Assembly (NCBI RefSeq): GCF_000719095.1
Contig: NZ_JOEH01000037.1
Span: 1-64,000, forward strand
Length of the DNA stretch: 64,000 nt
From: Streptacidiphilus jeojiense
GTDB lineage: Bacteria; Actinomycetota; Actinomycetes; Streptomycetales; Streptomycetaceae
Direction of reading: 5' to 3'
The position numbers were made by a program, and so were the translations under genes. A model generated the notes under the pieces. It was not told the DNA's origin, did not search any database, and saw nothing but the letters and a program-made list of their open reading frames with translations. This document shows, piece after piece, positions 50,179 to 58,679 of the stretch (position 1 is its first letter; each line of letters begins with the position of its first letter).

Positions 50179-51950
50179 GCGGAGAGGTCCGCTTCGACGG
50201 ATCACGACCCGACCTGGCCGCCGTCGAGCGGATGACGGACCGGCTGGCGGCCCGGGGCCCGGACGGGCGCGGCCTGTGGTCGCAGGGCGCGGTCGCGCTG
50301 GGCCACCGGCGACTCAAGATCATCGACCTGTCCGAGCGCGGTGCCCAGCCGATGACGGACCCCGGCGCGGGGCTGACCGTCGTCTTCAACGGCTGCATCT
50401 ACAACCACCGCGAGCTGCGCCGCCAGTTGGAGGGTGCCGGCCACCGCTTCTTCTCCGACTCCGACACCGAGGTGCTGCTGAAGGCCTACCGGGAGTGGGG
50501 CCTGGACTGCGTCGACCGCTTCGCCGGGATGTTCGCCTTCGCCCTGGTGGAGCACGAGTCCGGCCGGGTGGTCCTGGGCCGCGACCGGCTCGGCGTCAAG
50601 CCGCTCTACCTGGCCGAGGGGCCGGGCCGGCTGCGCTTCGCCTCCTCGCTGCCGGCGCTGCTGGCCGGCGGCGGGATCGACACCTCGATCGACCCGGTCG
50701 CACTGCACCACTACCTCAGCTTCCACTCCGTGGTGCCCGCGCCGCGCACCGTACTGGCGGGGGTCGGCAAGCTCCCGCCGGCCACCGTCCGGGTGGTCGA
50801 GCCCGACGGCACCCACCACGACCGCCTGTACTGGAACCCCCCGCACACCCGGCTGCCCGGATACGTCGGCATGGACGCCGCGGACTGGCGCGACGCCGTG
50901 CTGGACGGGCTGCGCACCGCGGTGCGCCGGCGCACCGTCGCCGACGTGCCGGTGGGCGTGCTGCTCTCCGGCGGCCTGGACTCCAGCCTGGTCGTCGCCC
51001 TGCTCGCCGAGTCCGGCGCCCGCGACCTGGCGACCTTCAGCGTCGGCTTCGAGGCCGAGGGCGGCGAGCAGGGCGACGAGTTCGCCTACTCGGACCTGGT
51101 CGCCGAGCGCTACGCCACCGACCACCACCGCATCATGGTGGCCTCGGACCGGCTCCCGGCCGCACTGGACCAGGCGATCGACGCCATGAGCGAGCCCATG
51201 GTCAGCCATGACGCGGTCGCCTTCCACCTGCTGTCGCAGGAGGTCTCCAAGGAGGTGAAGGTGGTCCAGAGCGGCCAGGGCGCCGACGAGATCTTCGCCG
51301 GGTACGACTGGTACCCGCCGCTGGCCGGGATCCCCCGGGCGCGGACCGCCGAGGCGTACTGCAGGGTCTTCGTGGACCGCCCGCACGGCGAGCTGGCGGT
51401 CATGCTGCACCCGGAGTACCTGATCGACCACGACGCCTCCGGCGACTTCGTCCGCGCCCACACCTCGGCCGCCGGCGCGGACACCGCCCTGGACGCGGCG
51501 CTGCGGCTGGACAGCCGGGTGATGCTGGTGGACGACCCGGTCAAACGGGTGGACAACATGACCATGGCCTGGGGCCTGGAGGCCCGGGTCCCCTTCCTGG
51601 ACCACGAGCTGGTGGAGCTCGCGGCGGCCTGCCCGCCCGAGCTGAAGCTGGCCCAGGGCGGCAAGGGCGTGCTCAAGGACGCCGGCCGGCAGCTGCTGCC
51701 CGCCGGGATCGTGGACCGGCCCAAGGGCTACTTCCCGGTCCCGGCGATCCGTCACATGGCCGGTCCGGTGCTGGACCGGGTCCAGGAGGCGCTGGCCGCC
51801 CCGGAGGCCCGGGCCCGCGGGCTGTTCCGCGAGGAGTACCTGGCCGAACTGCTCAGCGCCCCCGACGCGCACCGCACCACGCTGGGCTCCAATGCGCTCT
51901 GGCAGGCCGCCCTTCTGGAAATCTGGCTGCAGACACACGGAATCGGATGA
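50166..51950 (+). CDS. Asparagine-synthetase-type amidotransferase (N-acetylglutaminylglutamine amidotransferase-like)
   Basis: ATG 50166, inside the 3' end of the preceding gene. Predicted 594 residues. The Ntn glutaminase has Cys2 right after Met (MCGLSGE), RGPDGRGLW, HRRLKIIDLS and FNGCIYNH. The synthetase domain has the PP-loop SGGLDSS (268-274), SVGFEAEGGEQGDEF and GQGADEIFAGYDWYPPLAG. The HHR-I-M block and APRTVLAGVGKLPPA resemble amidotransferases of the NAGGN osmolyte system more than AsnB. It would amidate a carboxyl group of the ligase product, using glutamine and ATP. Coupled to the S9 peptidase by ATGA. Confidence 0.87.
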   Translation: MCGLSGEVRFDGSRPDLAAVERMTDRLAARGPDGRGLWSQGAVALGHRRLKIIDLSERGAQPMTDPGAGLTVVFNGCIYNHRELRRQLEGAGHRFFSDSDTEVLLKAYREWGLDCVDRFAGMFAFALVEHESGRVVLGRDRLGVKPLYLAEGPGRLRFASSLPALLAGGGIDTSIDPVALHHYLSFHSVVPAPRTVLAGVGKLPPATVRVVEPDGTHHDRLYWNPPHTRLPGYVGMDAADWRDAVLDGLRTAVRRRTVADVPVGVLLSGGLDSSLVVALLAESGARDLATFSVGFEAEGGEQGDEFAYSDLVAERYATDHHRIMVASDRLPAALDQAIDAMSEPMVSHDAVAFHLLSQEVSKEVKVVQSGQGADEIFAGYDWYPPLAGIPRARTAEAYCRVFVDRPHGELAVMLHPEYLIDHDASGDFVRAHTSAAGADTALDAALRLDSRVMLVDDPVKRVDNMTMAWGLEARVPFLDHELVELAAACPPELKLAQGGKGVLKDAGRQLLPAGIVDRPKGYFPVPAIRHMAGPVLDRVQEALAAPEARARGLFREEYLAELLSAPDAHRTTLGSNALWQAALLEIWLQTHGIG

Positions 51951-53860
51951 GGGCGCAGCACGTGACAGGTCAGCACACCGCGACGCAGCCGACCGCCTCC
52001 GACGCCCCGGGCCCGGACCCCTGCCTGCCCCGGCACGGCTGCGCCCAGGCGGCCACCGACCCGACCGGTACGGCGGCCGCCTACATCTGCGACCGCGGCG
52101 GGGTGCCCCAGCTGTGGACCGGACCGCTCAGCGGTGCCGGCGGACCCCGGCTGCTGGACCCCGCGCCGGATCCGGTCACCGCCGTCTCCTGGTCCCCGGA
52201 CGGCCGCTGGATCGCCTACACCTCCGCCCCCGACGGCGCCGAGCACGGCCGGGTCCTCTGCATCCGCCCGGACGGCACCGGCCGCCGGCTGCTGGCCGGC
52301 GCGAACCCCCGCGCCGCCGCCTACCTGGGCTGCTGGAGCCGGGACGGCTCCGCGCTGGCGGTGACCGAGGTGGTGCCGGTGGGCGACGGCTCCGGGCACA
52401 GCCACGGACTGCTGGCGGCCTCGCTGGTCGACCCCGAGGGCGTCCGCCCGCCCCGGCGGCTGGCCACCGAGTCCGGCGCGGCCACCCTGCGGGTCTGCGA
52501 CCTCACCCCGGACGGCCGGCTGGCCCTGCTCCGGCGCGGCCCGCGCGGCCACCGCGAGGCCGTGCTGCTGCGGCTCGCCGACCTCGTCGAGGCCGGGACC
52601 TTCCCGGTCGCCGACGGGGACCCCTGGATCGGCCGCTTCGCCCCGGACGGCCGCACCGTCTGGCTGCGCAGCGACGCGGAGCGGGAGTTCGCTGCGCTGC
52701 TCGCGGTCGCCCTGAACCCGGACGGCAGCCCCGGCCCGGCCGGCGCACGGACGGTGCGGGTGGCCGCCCAGCGGTCCGGCGCCGATCTGGAACTGCTGAC
52801 GGTCGCGCCCGACGGCGGCACCGCCCTGCTCGGCTGGAACCAGCAGGGCCGCAGCTCGGCCGAGCTGGTCCGGCTCGGCCCGGAACCGGGTGCGGCGACG
52901 ACGATGCGTCAGATTCCGCTGCCCCACGAGGTGTTGACCCGCGTTGACGCCGACGGGACCGGCGGCCTGCTGCTGTCCCTGTCCGGCTCGCGCAGCCGCC
53001 CGGGGATCTGGTCGCTGCCCGCTGCCCCCGGCGCGGAACCGCAGCCGGCCCCCTGGACCTCCGAGCCCGTCCCCGGTGCCGTCGGTCCCCGGGCGATCGG
53101 CCTGACCGCCCGCGACGGCCTGCCGCTCAGCGGCTGGTACTACCGGGCCCCCGCATCCGGCCCCGACGACGCCGGGCCCGCGCCCTGCGTCGTCCACCTG
53201 CACGGCGGCCCGGAGAGCCAGGAGCGCCCGGTCCTCGAACCGCTGTTCCAGGAGCTGCTCTCCCGCGGCTTCGACGTCTTCGCCCCCAACGTCCGCGGCT
53301 CCTCCGGCTTCGGCCGCTCCTTCGTCGACGCGGACCTCGGCGAAGGCCGCTTCGCCGCCGTCGACGACGTCGCCGACTGCGCCCTGCACCTGGTCGGCCT
53401 CGGCCTGGCCGACCCCGGCCGACTCGCCGTCATGGGCCGCTCCTACGGCGGCTACCTGGTGCTCGCCGCCCTGGTCCGGCACCCGGAGCTGTTCCGTACC
53501 GGGGTGGACATCTGCGGGATCTCGGACTTCGCCACCTTCTTCGCCGGCACCGAGCCCTGGATTGCCGAGTCGGCCGCGGCCAAGTACGGCCACCCGGAAC
53601 GGGACCGCCTGCTGCTGCGGCAGCTCTCGCCGATGACCGGCGTCGACGCCCTGCGGGCGCCGCTGCTGGCCGTCCACGGTGCCCAGGACAGCAACGTCCC
53701 GATCGGCGAGTCGGAACAGATCGTCGCGGCGGCCCGGGCCCGCGGCGTCACCGCCTCGCTGCTGGAACTGCCGGACGAGGGTCACGACTTCGTGCACGAG
53801 CAGAGCCGGGCCCTGGTCCGCTCCACGGTGGCCGCCTGGCTCGAACGCCATCTCGAATGA
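51947..53860 (+). CDS. S9 (prolyl-oligopeptidase family) peptidase
   Basis: Predicted 637 residues, ATGA overlap with the amidotransferase. The N-terminal beta-propeller (about 25-370) shows repeated SPDGRWIAY, TPDGRLALL and APDGRTVWL motifs. The alpha/beta hydrolase domain has HLHGGPESQERP, FAPNVRGSSGFG, the nucleophile Ser499 in MGRSYGGY, Asp581 in GAQDSNVP and His613 in DEGHDF. No signal peptide, so cytoplasmic. In NAGGN loci an M42 peptidase accompanies the biosynthetic genes; an S9 peptidase may play the equivalent product-trimming or recycling role here. Confidence 0.87.
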   Translation: MRAQHVTGQHTATQPTASDAPGPDPCLPRHGCAQAATDPTGTAAAYICDRGGVPQLWTGPLSGAGGPRLLDPAPDPVTAVSWSPDGRWIAYTSAPDGAEHGRVLCIRPDGTGRRLLAGANPRAAAYLGCWSRDGSALAVTEVVPVGDGSGHSHGLLAASLVDPEGVRPPRRLATESGAATLRVCDLTPDGRLALLRRGPRGHREAVLLRLADLVEAGTFPVADGDPWIGRFAPDGRTVWLRSDAEREFAALLAVALNPDGSPGPAGARTVRVAAQRSGADLELLTVAPDGGTALLGWNQQGRSSAELVRLGPEPGAATTMRQIPLPHEVLTRVDADGTGGLLLSLSGSRSRPGIWSLPAAPGAEPQPAPWTSEPVPGAVGPRAIGLTARDGLPLSGWYYRAPASGPDDAGPAPCVVHLHGGPESQERPVLEPLFQELLSRGFDVFAPNVRGSSGFGRSFVDADLGEGRFAAVDDVADCALHLVGLGLADPGRLAVMGRSYGGYLVLAALVRHPELFRTGVDICGISDFATFFAGTEPWIAESAAAKYGHPERDRLLLRQLSPMTGVDALRAPLLAVHGAQDSNVPIGESEQIVAAARARGVTASLLELPDEGHDFVHEQSRALVRSTVAAWLERHLE

Positions 53861-53933
53861 CCGGGCGACCGGTTGACCGGGCGGTGCCGCGGTCTTGTGC
53901 GTCGGCGGCCAGGAGGGTATCAACGGCTAAAAG

Positions 53934-53948
53934 CTGACGCATCGTCAG
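53934..53948. promoter_or_regulatory. Operator-like palindrome CTGACG-CAT-CGTCAG
   Basis: A perfect 6-bp inverted repeat with a 3-nt centre lies 22 bp before the acyl-CoA ligase ATG. TGACG-N3-CGTCA is a plausible TetR-type site. The KstR-like TetR gene just downstream of the ligase is one candidate, but its predicted consensus differs. Confidence 0.4.
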
Positions 53949-53970
53949 AAGTTTGACGCTGGGAGCCCCC

Positions 53971-55668
53971 ATGCCCGCACCCGGACCGAGCCCGACCCTC
54001 CTCGACGCCGTGTTCGCCCAGCGCGGTCGGCACGCCCCCGGGCTGGTCGGCGACGGCTTCAGCCACAGCCACGACCAGGTGTTCCGGGCCGCCTGCGCCC
54101 GCGCCGCACTGCTGGTGCGGCTGCTCGCCGAGCAGCGGGCGCCGTACCCGCACGTCGGCCTGCTGCTGGACAACACCCCCGAGTACGCCTACTGGCTCCA
54201 GGCCTGCGCCCTGGCCGGCGCCACCGCCGTCGGGATCAACCCCACCCGGCGCGGACCCGACCTGCTGCGCGACATCCGGCACACCGACTGCGCCCTGGTC
54301 GTCACCGGACGGCGCAGGCTGCCGCTGCTGGACGGACTGGCCCTGGCCGTACCGGTGCTCGACAGCGACGGCCCCGGGTACGCGGCGCTGCTCGCCGAGC
54401 ACCGGGACGCCGCGCCCCCCGCGGTGCTGCCCGCGCCCGACACCCGGGTCCTGCTGACCTTCACCTCCGGGTCCACCGGCGCCCCCAAGGCGGTGGTCTG
54501 CAGCCAGCAGCGGCTGGCCAGGGCCGGCGACAAGCTGCGCACCATGTACCGGCTGACCGCCGACGACACCGGCTACGCCTGCATGCCGCTGTTCCACGGC
54601 AACGCCACCATGGCGCTCTGGGCGCCGATGCTGCTCGCCGGGGGCACGGTCGCGCTGCGCCCGGTCTTCTCCGCCTCCGGCTTCCTGGACGACGTCCGCC
54701 GCTACCGGGCCGGCTACTTCACCTACGTGGGCCGGGCCATCTCCTACGTGCTGGCCACCGAGGAGCGTCCGGACGACGCGGAGAGCCCGCTCCGGCTGGG
54801 GTTCGGCACCGAGGCCGGGGCCGTCGACGCGGCGCGGTTCGAGGCGCGCTTCGGCTGCCGCCTGGTCGAGGGCTACGGCTCCTCCGAGGGCGGCTGCAAC
54901 CTGCGCCAGGACCCGGCGGCCCCGGCCGGAGCGGTCGGCCGGGAGGGCTCGGGCCCCGACGACGACCTCGCCGTGGTCGACCCGGAGACCGGGCAGGAGC
55001 GCCCGCGCTCCCGCTTCGACGCCTCGGGCCGGCTGCTCAACGGCGCCGAGGCTATCGGCGAACTGGTCAACCGCACCGCACGGGCCGGCTTCGAGGGCTA
55101 CTGGCGCAACCCCGAGGCCGGGGCCGCCCGGGTCCGCCGCGGCTGGTACTGGACCGGGGACCTGTTCCACCGCGACGCCGAGGGCTGGTTCCACTTCGCC
55201 GGACGCAGCGCGGACTGGCTGCGGGTGGACAGCGAGAACCTGGCCGTCGCCGACATCGAGAACATCCTCGGCCGCTGGCCGGAGGCCGAGGCGGTGGCGG
55301 TCTACGCCGTCCCCGACCCGGTCGCCGGGGACCAGGTGATGGCCGCGGTGCAGCTGCGGCCCGGCGCCGACACCGCGGCGGCGGGGCTGGCCCGGCGACT
55401 GGCGGAGTTCCTGGCGGCCCAGCCCGACCTCGGCACCAAGATGCCGCCGCGCTTCGTCCGCTTCGTCGCCCGGATGCCGGCCACCGCCACCCACAAGACC
55501 GCCAAGACCGGACTGCGCGCCGAGCGCTGGCGCACCGACGACCCGGTCCTCTGGCGGCCGTACGGGACGGCGGCCGACGCCGGGGCCGGCTACCGCCCGC
55601 TGACCGGCGACGACCTGGAGAAGATCGACGCACTCTTCGCCGAACACGGCCGCACCGCCTGGAGCTGA
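53971..55668 (+). CDS. Acyl-CoA synthetase (ANL superfamily, FadD type)
   Basis: ATG 53971 after GGGAG; an in-frame TTG at 53953 is less likely. Predicted 565 residues. AMP-binding core: LLTFTSGSTGAPKAVV (about 162-177), then MPLFHGNA, VEGYGSSEGGCNL, the YWTGDLFHRDAEGW hinge region, and a C-terminal ATHKTAKTGLR with the catalytic Lys. It activates a carboxylic acid as its CoA thioester. With the TesB thioesterase, enoyl-CoA hydratase and KstR-like regulator nearby, a fatty acid, steroid or side-chain acid substrate is plausible. It converges on the TetR gene. Confidence 0.87.
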   Translation: MPAPGPSPTLLDAVFAQRGRHAPGLVGDGFSHSHDQVFRAACARAALLVRLLAEQRAPYPHVGLLLDNTPEYAYWLQACALAGATAVGINPTRRGPDLLRDIRHTDCALVVTGRRRLPLLDGLALAVPVLDSDGPGYAALLAEHRDAAPPAVLPAPDTRVLLTFTSGSTGAPKAVVCSQQRLARAGDKLRTMYRLTADDTGYACMPLFHGNATMALWAPMLLAGGTVALRPVFSASGFLDDVRRYRAGYFTYVGRAISYVLATEERPDDAESPLRLGFGTEAGAVDAARFEARFGCRLVEGYGSSEGGCNLRQDPAAPAGAVGREGSGPDDDLAVVDPETGQERPRSRFDASGRLLNGAEAIGELVNRTARAGFEGYWRNPEAGAARVRRGWYWTGDLFHRDAEGWFHFAGRSADWLRVDSENLAVADIENILGRWPEAEAVAVYAVPDPVAGDQVMAAVQLRPGADTAAAGLARRLAEFLAAQPDLGTKMPPRFVRFVARMPATATHKTAKTGLRAERWRTDDPVLWRPYGTAADAGAGYRPLTGDDLEKIDALFAEHGRTAWS

Positions 55669-55711
55669 CCGCCGACCGGACCTGACCCGCCGGGACCGGG
55701 CCGTCGGCCGG

Positions 55712-56329
55712 TCAGGCCGCCGCGTACGGGGCCAGCACCACCCGGATGACCTCCTCCAGCCGGAGGTAGGCGTCGCCGAGGGTGCTGCGCCCGGTCACCC
55801 AGGCCACCAGTTCGCTCTGCCAGGCCGCGTCGATGATGTGCGGGACCACGCTGCGCGCCGCCGCCGGCACCTGCGGCATCACCGCCAGCAGCGAGGCCCG
55901 TCCGGCGTTGGCCATCTCGTCCACCGCCTCGCTGGCGAACGGGTCGGTGGACACCGTCACCGCGACCAGCAGATGGGCCAGGTGCGGCTGCCGCTGGAAG
56001 GCCCGCATGCCCCGGTGCACGAAGCGGACCACCCGGTCCGTGCCGGCCAGCGGGACCGGGGAGCCGCGCAGCTCCGCGGCGAGATCCGTCATCAGCATTC
56101 CGCGCCAGTCCGAGACGGCTGCGGCCAGCAGATGGTCCTTCGAGGAGAAGTACCGGTAGGTCGTCCCTAGGGCGACCCCTGAGCGTTCGCTCACCTGTTT
56201 CATCTGGACGCGTTCGACACCGATCTCGGCCACCAGATCGATCGCGGCCCTGATCAGGTGTTTCCGGCGTTCCAGTTGGCGGGGAGACATAGCCTCGACC
56301 GGCCGGGGGGACAGGTCTACCTTGGACAC
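55712..56329 (-). CDS. KstR-like TetR-family repressor
   Basis: Predicted 205 residues. The start could be ATG 56329 or the internal ATG of MSPRQLERR. The HTH (about 17-62) reads SPRQLERRKHLIRAAIDLVA then SERSGVALGTTYRYFSSKDHLLA, very close in style to KstR, the cholesterol and steroid catabolism repressor of actinobacteria. A KstR-like site (AGAAC-GT-GTTCT) occurs upstream of the enoyl-CoA hydratase at 58680. I infer it controls the local acyl-CoA genes; a true steroid role is not shown. Confidence 0.82.
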   Translation of the reverse strand: MSKVDLSPRPVEAMSPRQLERRKHLIRAAIDLVAEIGVERVQMKQVSERSGVALGTTYRYFSSKDHLLAAAVSDWRGMLMTDLAAELRGSPVPLAGTDRVVRFVHRGMRAFQRQPHLAHLLVAVTVSTDPFASEAVDEMANAGRASLLAVMPQVPAAARSVVPHIIDAAWQSELVAWVTGRSTLGDAYLRLEEVIRVVLAPYAAA

Positions 56330-56386
56330 CCCGCCATGGTACCGGGAACGGTGTTGCAGGTGTATGACGCCGTATCAGATCACTTG

Positions 56387-56421
56387 ACCGGTGTGGACCC
56401 GTCAGCCGGGTCCACACCGGT
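56387..56421 (-). terminator. Terminator of the Rieske lipoprotein gene
   Basis: A perfect 15-bp stem (56387-56401 with 56407-56421) with a 5-nt loop starts 18 nt after the Rieske stop on the minus strand. It separates that gene from the TetR promoter. Confidence 0.7.
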
Positions 56422-56438
56422 GAAACGATGTTCTCGTT

Positions 56439-56960
56439 TCAGGAAAGCTTGATCTGGCCGCCGCTGACGGCGATCGTCTCGGCCGCGAGCGGCGAGGGGG
56501 CCGGACCGCCCGCGACCGAGCCGTCGGCGATGCTGAACTTGCTCCCGTGGCAGGGGCAGTTGATGGTGCCGCCGGAGACGCTGCCCACGGTGCAGCCCAT
56601 ATGGGTGCAGACCGCGGTGAACGCCTTGAAGGTGCCCGCGCTCGGCTGGGTCACCACCACCTTCTGGTCGGCGAACACCTTGCCGCCGCCCTCCGGGATC
56701 TCCGACGTCGCACCGAGGACTGTGCCCCCGCCGGAACCACCCGCCGCGCTGCTGGAGCTGCCGGCGGCGGGGGCGCTGCTGGTGGCGCCGCCCGCCGCCG
56801 TGGTGCTCGGATCGGCGGCCGGGGTGGTGGCGGCGCCCGCGGCGCTGCTGCTCCCGCTCCCGCTCGATCCGCAGGCGGCGAGGACGCCGGCGGCGCCCAC
56901 CACTCCGACGCCCGCGAGCACGGTTCGACGGGCGGTGGTCTGCTGGGACTCTTCGGCCAT
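56439..56960 (-). CDS. Tat/lipoprotein Rieske [2Fe-2S] protein
   Basis: ATG 56960 with AGGAG 5 nt upstream. Predicted 173 residues. ARRTVLAGVG followed by VLAAC30GSS is a combined Tat and lipobox signal. A long Ser/Ala/Thr/Gly linker runs about 31-80. The Rieske domain has CTHMGC (Cys118, His120) and CPCHGSKF (Cys135, His138) as cluster ligands, plus Cys123 and Cys137 for the Rieske disulfide. Small exported Rieske lipoproteins of this type are common in actinobacteria and their redox partners are unknown. No dioxygenase or cytochrome gene is adjacent. Confidence 0.88.
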   Translation of the reverse strand: MAEESQQTTARRTVLAGVGVVGAAGVLAACGSSGSGSSSAAGAATTPAADPSTTAAGGATSSAPAAGSSSSAAGGSGGGTVLGATSEIPEGGGKVFADQKVVVTQPSAGTFKAFTAVCTHMGCTVGSVSGGTINCPCHGSKFSIADGSVAGGPAPSPLAAETIAVSGGQIKLS

Positions 56961-57112
56961 GGTTACTCCTGTAGAGAGCTGAGGCTGGAGGGACTGAAGC
57001 CCGCTGTCGGGAGACCATACGCACCGGTCCGTCCGGAGGTTCAGCACCGATGAGCCACGTAAGATCCTGTCGGCCGGGACGTAATATCTCCGGATATCTC
57101 CGGGCCGGCGGA

Positions 57113-58021
57113 TCAGCGCCGCTTCTCGCGCACCAGCGCCTCCTGCACCACCGAGGCGACCAGCCTGCCGTCCCTGGTGTAGAACTCGCCCTGGGCCAGC
57201 CCCCGACCGTCCGAGGCGGACGGGCTGCGCTGGGCGAACAGCAGCCACTCGTCCGCGCGGAACGGCCGGTGAAACCACATCGCGTGGTCCAGCGACGCCA
57301 GGTTGACGGTCGGCGGCGCCTCGTTGCGCTGCGAGCGCGGCAGCTGCAGGTGCAGGGCGGCGGTCGACGCCAGCGTCAGGTCCGAGAGGTAGGCGAGCGC
57401 GCAGACGTGCAGCAGCGCGTCGTCCGCGGCCAGCTTGGAGGCGGACTTCAGCCAGACGAACTGCTCCTCCACCCCGGCCGGCCGGCCGGGCAGCCCCTCG
57501 GTGCCGGGCGGCATGATCCGCATGTCCAGGGTCAGCCGTCCGGTGGTCGCCCAGTAGCTCTCCGACCCGCTCTCGGCCCACTCCGCGTAGGGGTTCGGCA
57601 GCCCTTCGGGCCCGGGCAGCAGCGGCATCACGGCCTGCCGCTCCGGGCTCTCCTCGGGCCGTTTGAAGGAGGCCGAGAGGGTGAACACCGCCTCCCCGCG
57701 CTGGATCGCGGTGACCCGCCGGGTGGAGTAGGAGTGGCCGTCGCGCAGCCGCTCCACCTCGTAGACCAGCGGGCGGCGCGGGTCGCCGGGGCGCATGAAG
57801 TAGCCGTGCAGCGAGTGCACCGGGCGCCCGGTCTCCACCGTGCGCCCGGCCGCCACCAGCGCCTGGGCCGCGACCTGCCCGCCGAAGGCGCGCAGCGGCG
57901 CACCGGCGTGGCACCAGCCCCGGAACAGGTTGAGGTCGAGGTCGTCCAGACGCAGCAGGTCGACGAAGTCGGAGATCACGCGGGGCTGACCGGATTCGGT
58001 GGCCATCGGAGCTTCTGCCAT
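57113..58021 (-). CDS. tesB: Acyl-CoA thioesterase II
   Basis: Predicted 302 residues, double hot-dog fold. Blocks: FRGWCHAGAPLRAFGGQVAA, HSLHGYFMRPGDPRRPLVYE, VTAIQRGEAVFTLSASFKRP and a second LASLDHAMWFHRPF with the Asp of the catalytic triad, then GRGLAQGEFYTRDGRLVASV. It hydrolyses medium- to long-chain acyl-CoA. Located between the Rieske gene and a PPOX-fold protein on the same strand; the 150-bp gaps suggest its own promoter. Confidence 0.9.
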   Translation of the reverse strand: MAEAPMATESGQPRVISDFVDLLRLDDLDLNLFRGWCHAGAPLRAFGGQVAAQALVAAGRTVETGRPVHSLHGYFMRPGDPRRPLVYEVERLRDGHSYSTRRVTAIQRGEAVFTLSASFKRPEESPERQAVMPLLPGPEGLPNPYAEWAESGSESYWATTGRLTLDMRIMPPGTEGLPGRPAGVEEQFVWLKSASKLAADDALLHVCALAYLSDLTLASTAALHLQLPRSQRNEAPPTVNLASLDHAMWFHRPFRADEWLLFAQRSPSASDGRGLAQGEFYTRDGRLVASVVQEALVREKRR

Positions 58022-58093
58022 CGCAGCATCCTGTCAGATCGGCCCGGGCGGACCCGTGTGACCTGCGGCACCTTGACGGACCGGCAGCTCGGA

Positions 58094-58576
58094 TCAGCGC
58101 GCGAAGTCGCCGTTCAACCGCTGGAAGTCCCAACTGGTCAGGGTGGCCGGGGCGAGCCGCAGCCAGCCGTGCCGTCCGTCGTGGTACATGGTCGCGCCGA
58201 ACCCGTACTTGGCGGCGAAGAGCTTCTCGGCCGACTCCAGCTGGTACGGCCCGCGGTAGTCCAGCCCGGTCCTGGGCGCCTCGGCCACCTGCTCGACCGA
58301 ACCGGTCAGCTCCACGCCCCGCAGCTCGCCGTACTCCTCGCCGCTGTCGACCACCACGGCGACCCGCGGATCGCGCTCCAGTTCGCCCCAGCGCCGGCTG
58401 CGGGTGATCGAGTACAGCCACAGTGCCGAGCCGTCCCAGACGAACCACAGCGGGGTGACGTGGGGCCGTCCGTCGGCGGACACGGTGGCCACCCGGCAGG
58501 TCCGCTGCCCGCGCAGGAAGGCGTCCCGCTGGTCCGCGGCCATCATCACGCGCCTGCCGTGCCGTTGCTCGCGCAT
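58094..58576 (-). CDS. PPOX-fold (pyridoxamine-phosphate-oxidase-like) flavin/F420 protein
   Basis: ATG 58576 is used; the longer frame upstream covers the divergent promoter. Predicted 160 residues. Split-barrel motifs: RTCRVATVSADGRPHVTPLW, FVWDGSALWLYSITRSRRWG, ERDPRVAVVVDSGEEYGELR and a final WLRLAPATLTSWDFQRL. These fit the PPOX/F420-dependent reductase-like family of small cytoplasmic oxidoreductases binding FMN, F420 or heme; the cofactor cannot be told here. Divergent from the enoyl-CoA hydratase gene across a KstR-like palindrome. Confidence 0.82.
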   Translation of the reverse strand: MREQRHGRRVMMAADQRDAFLRGQRTCRVATVSADGRPHVTPLWFVWDGSALWLYSITRSRRWGELERDPRVAVVVDSGEEYGELRGVELTGSVEQVAEAPRTGLDYRGPYQLESAEKLFAAKYGFGATMYHDGRHGWLRLAPATLTSWDFQRLNGDFAR

Positions 58577-58629
58577 CCTGCCTCTTCCCTCCGACGCGGC
58601 CGACCGGGACGATGGCCCGGGCTGATAAG

Positions 58630-58643
58630 TAGAACGTGTTCTC
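58630..58643. promoter_or_regulatory. KstR-like operator TAGAAC-GT-GTTCTC
   Basis: AGAAC-GT-GTTCT (58631-58642) is a 5-bp inverted repeat matching the core of the known KstR motif (T-N2-AAC-N2-GTT-N2-A) except the last position. It lies 37 bp before the enoyl-CoA hydratase start and between divergent genes. The KstR-like TetR at 55712-56329 is the natural candidate. Confidence 0.5.
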
Positions 58644-58679
58644 AAATGATGTGCCAGGGCCGCGACCGGAGGAATGCGC

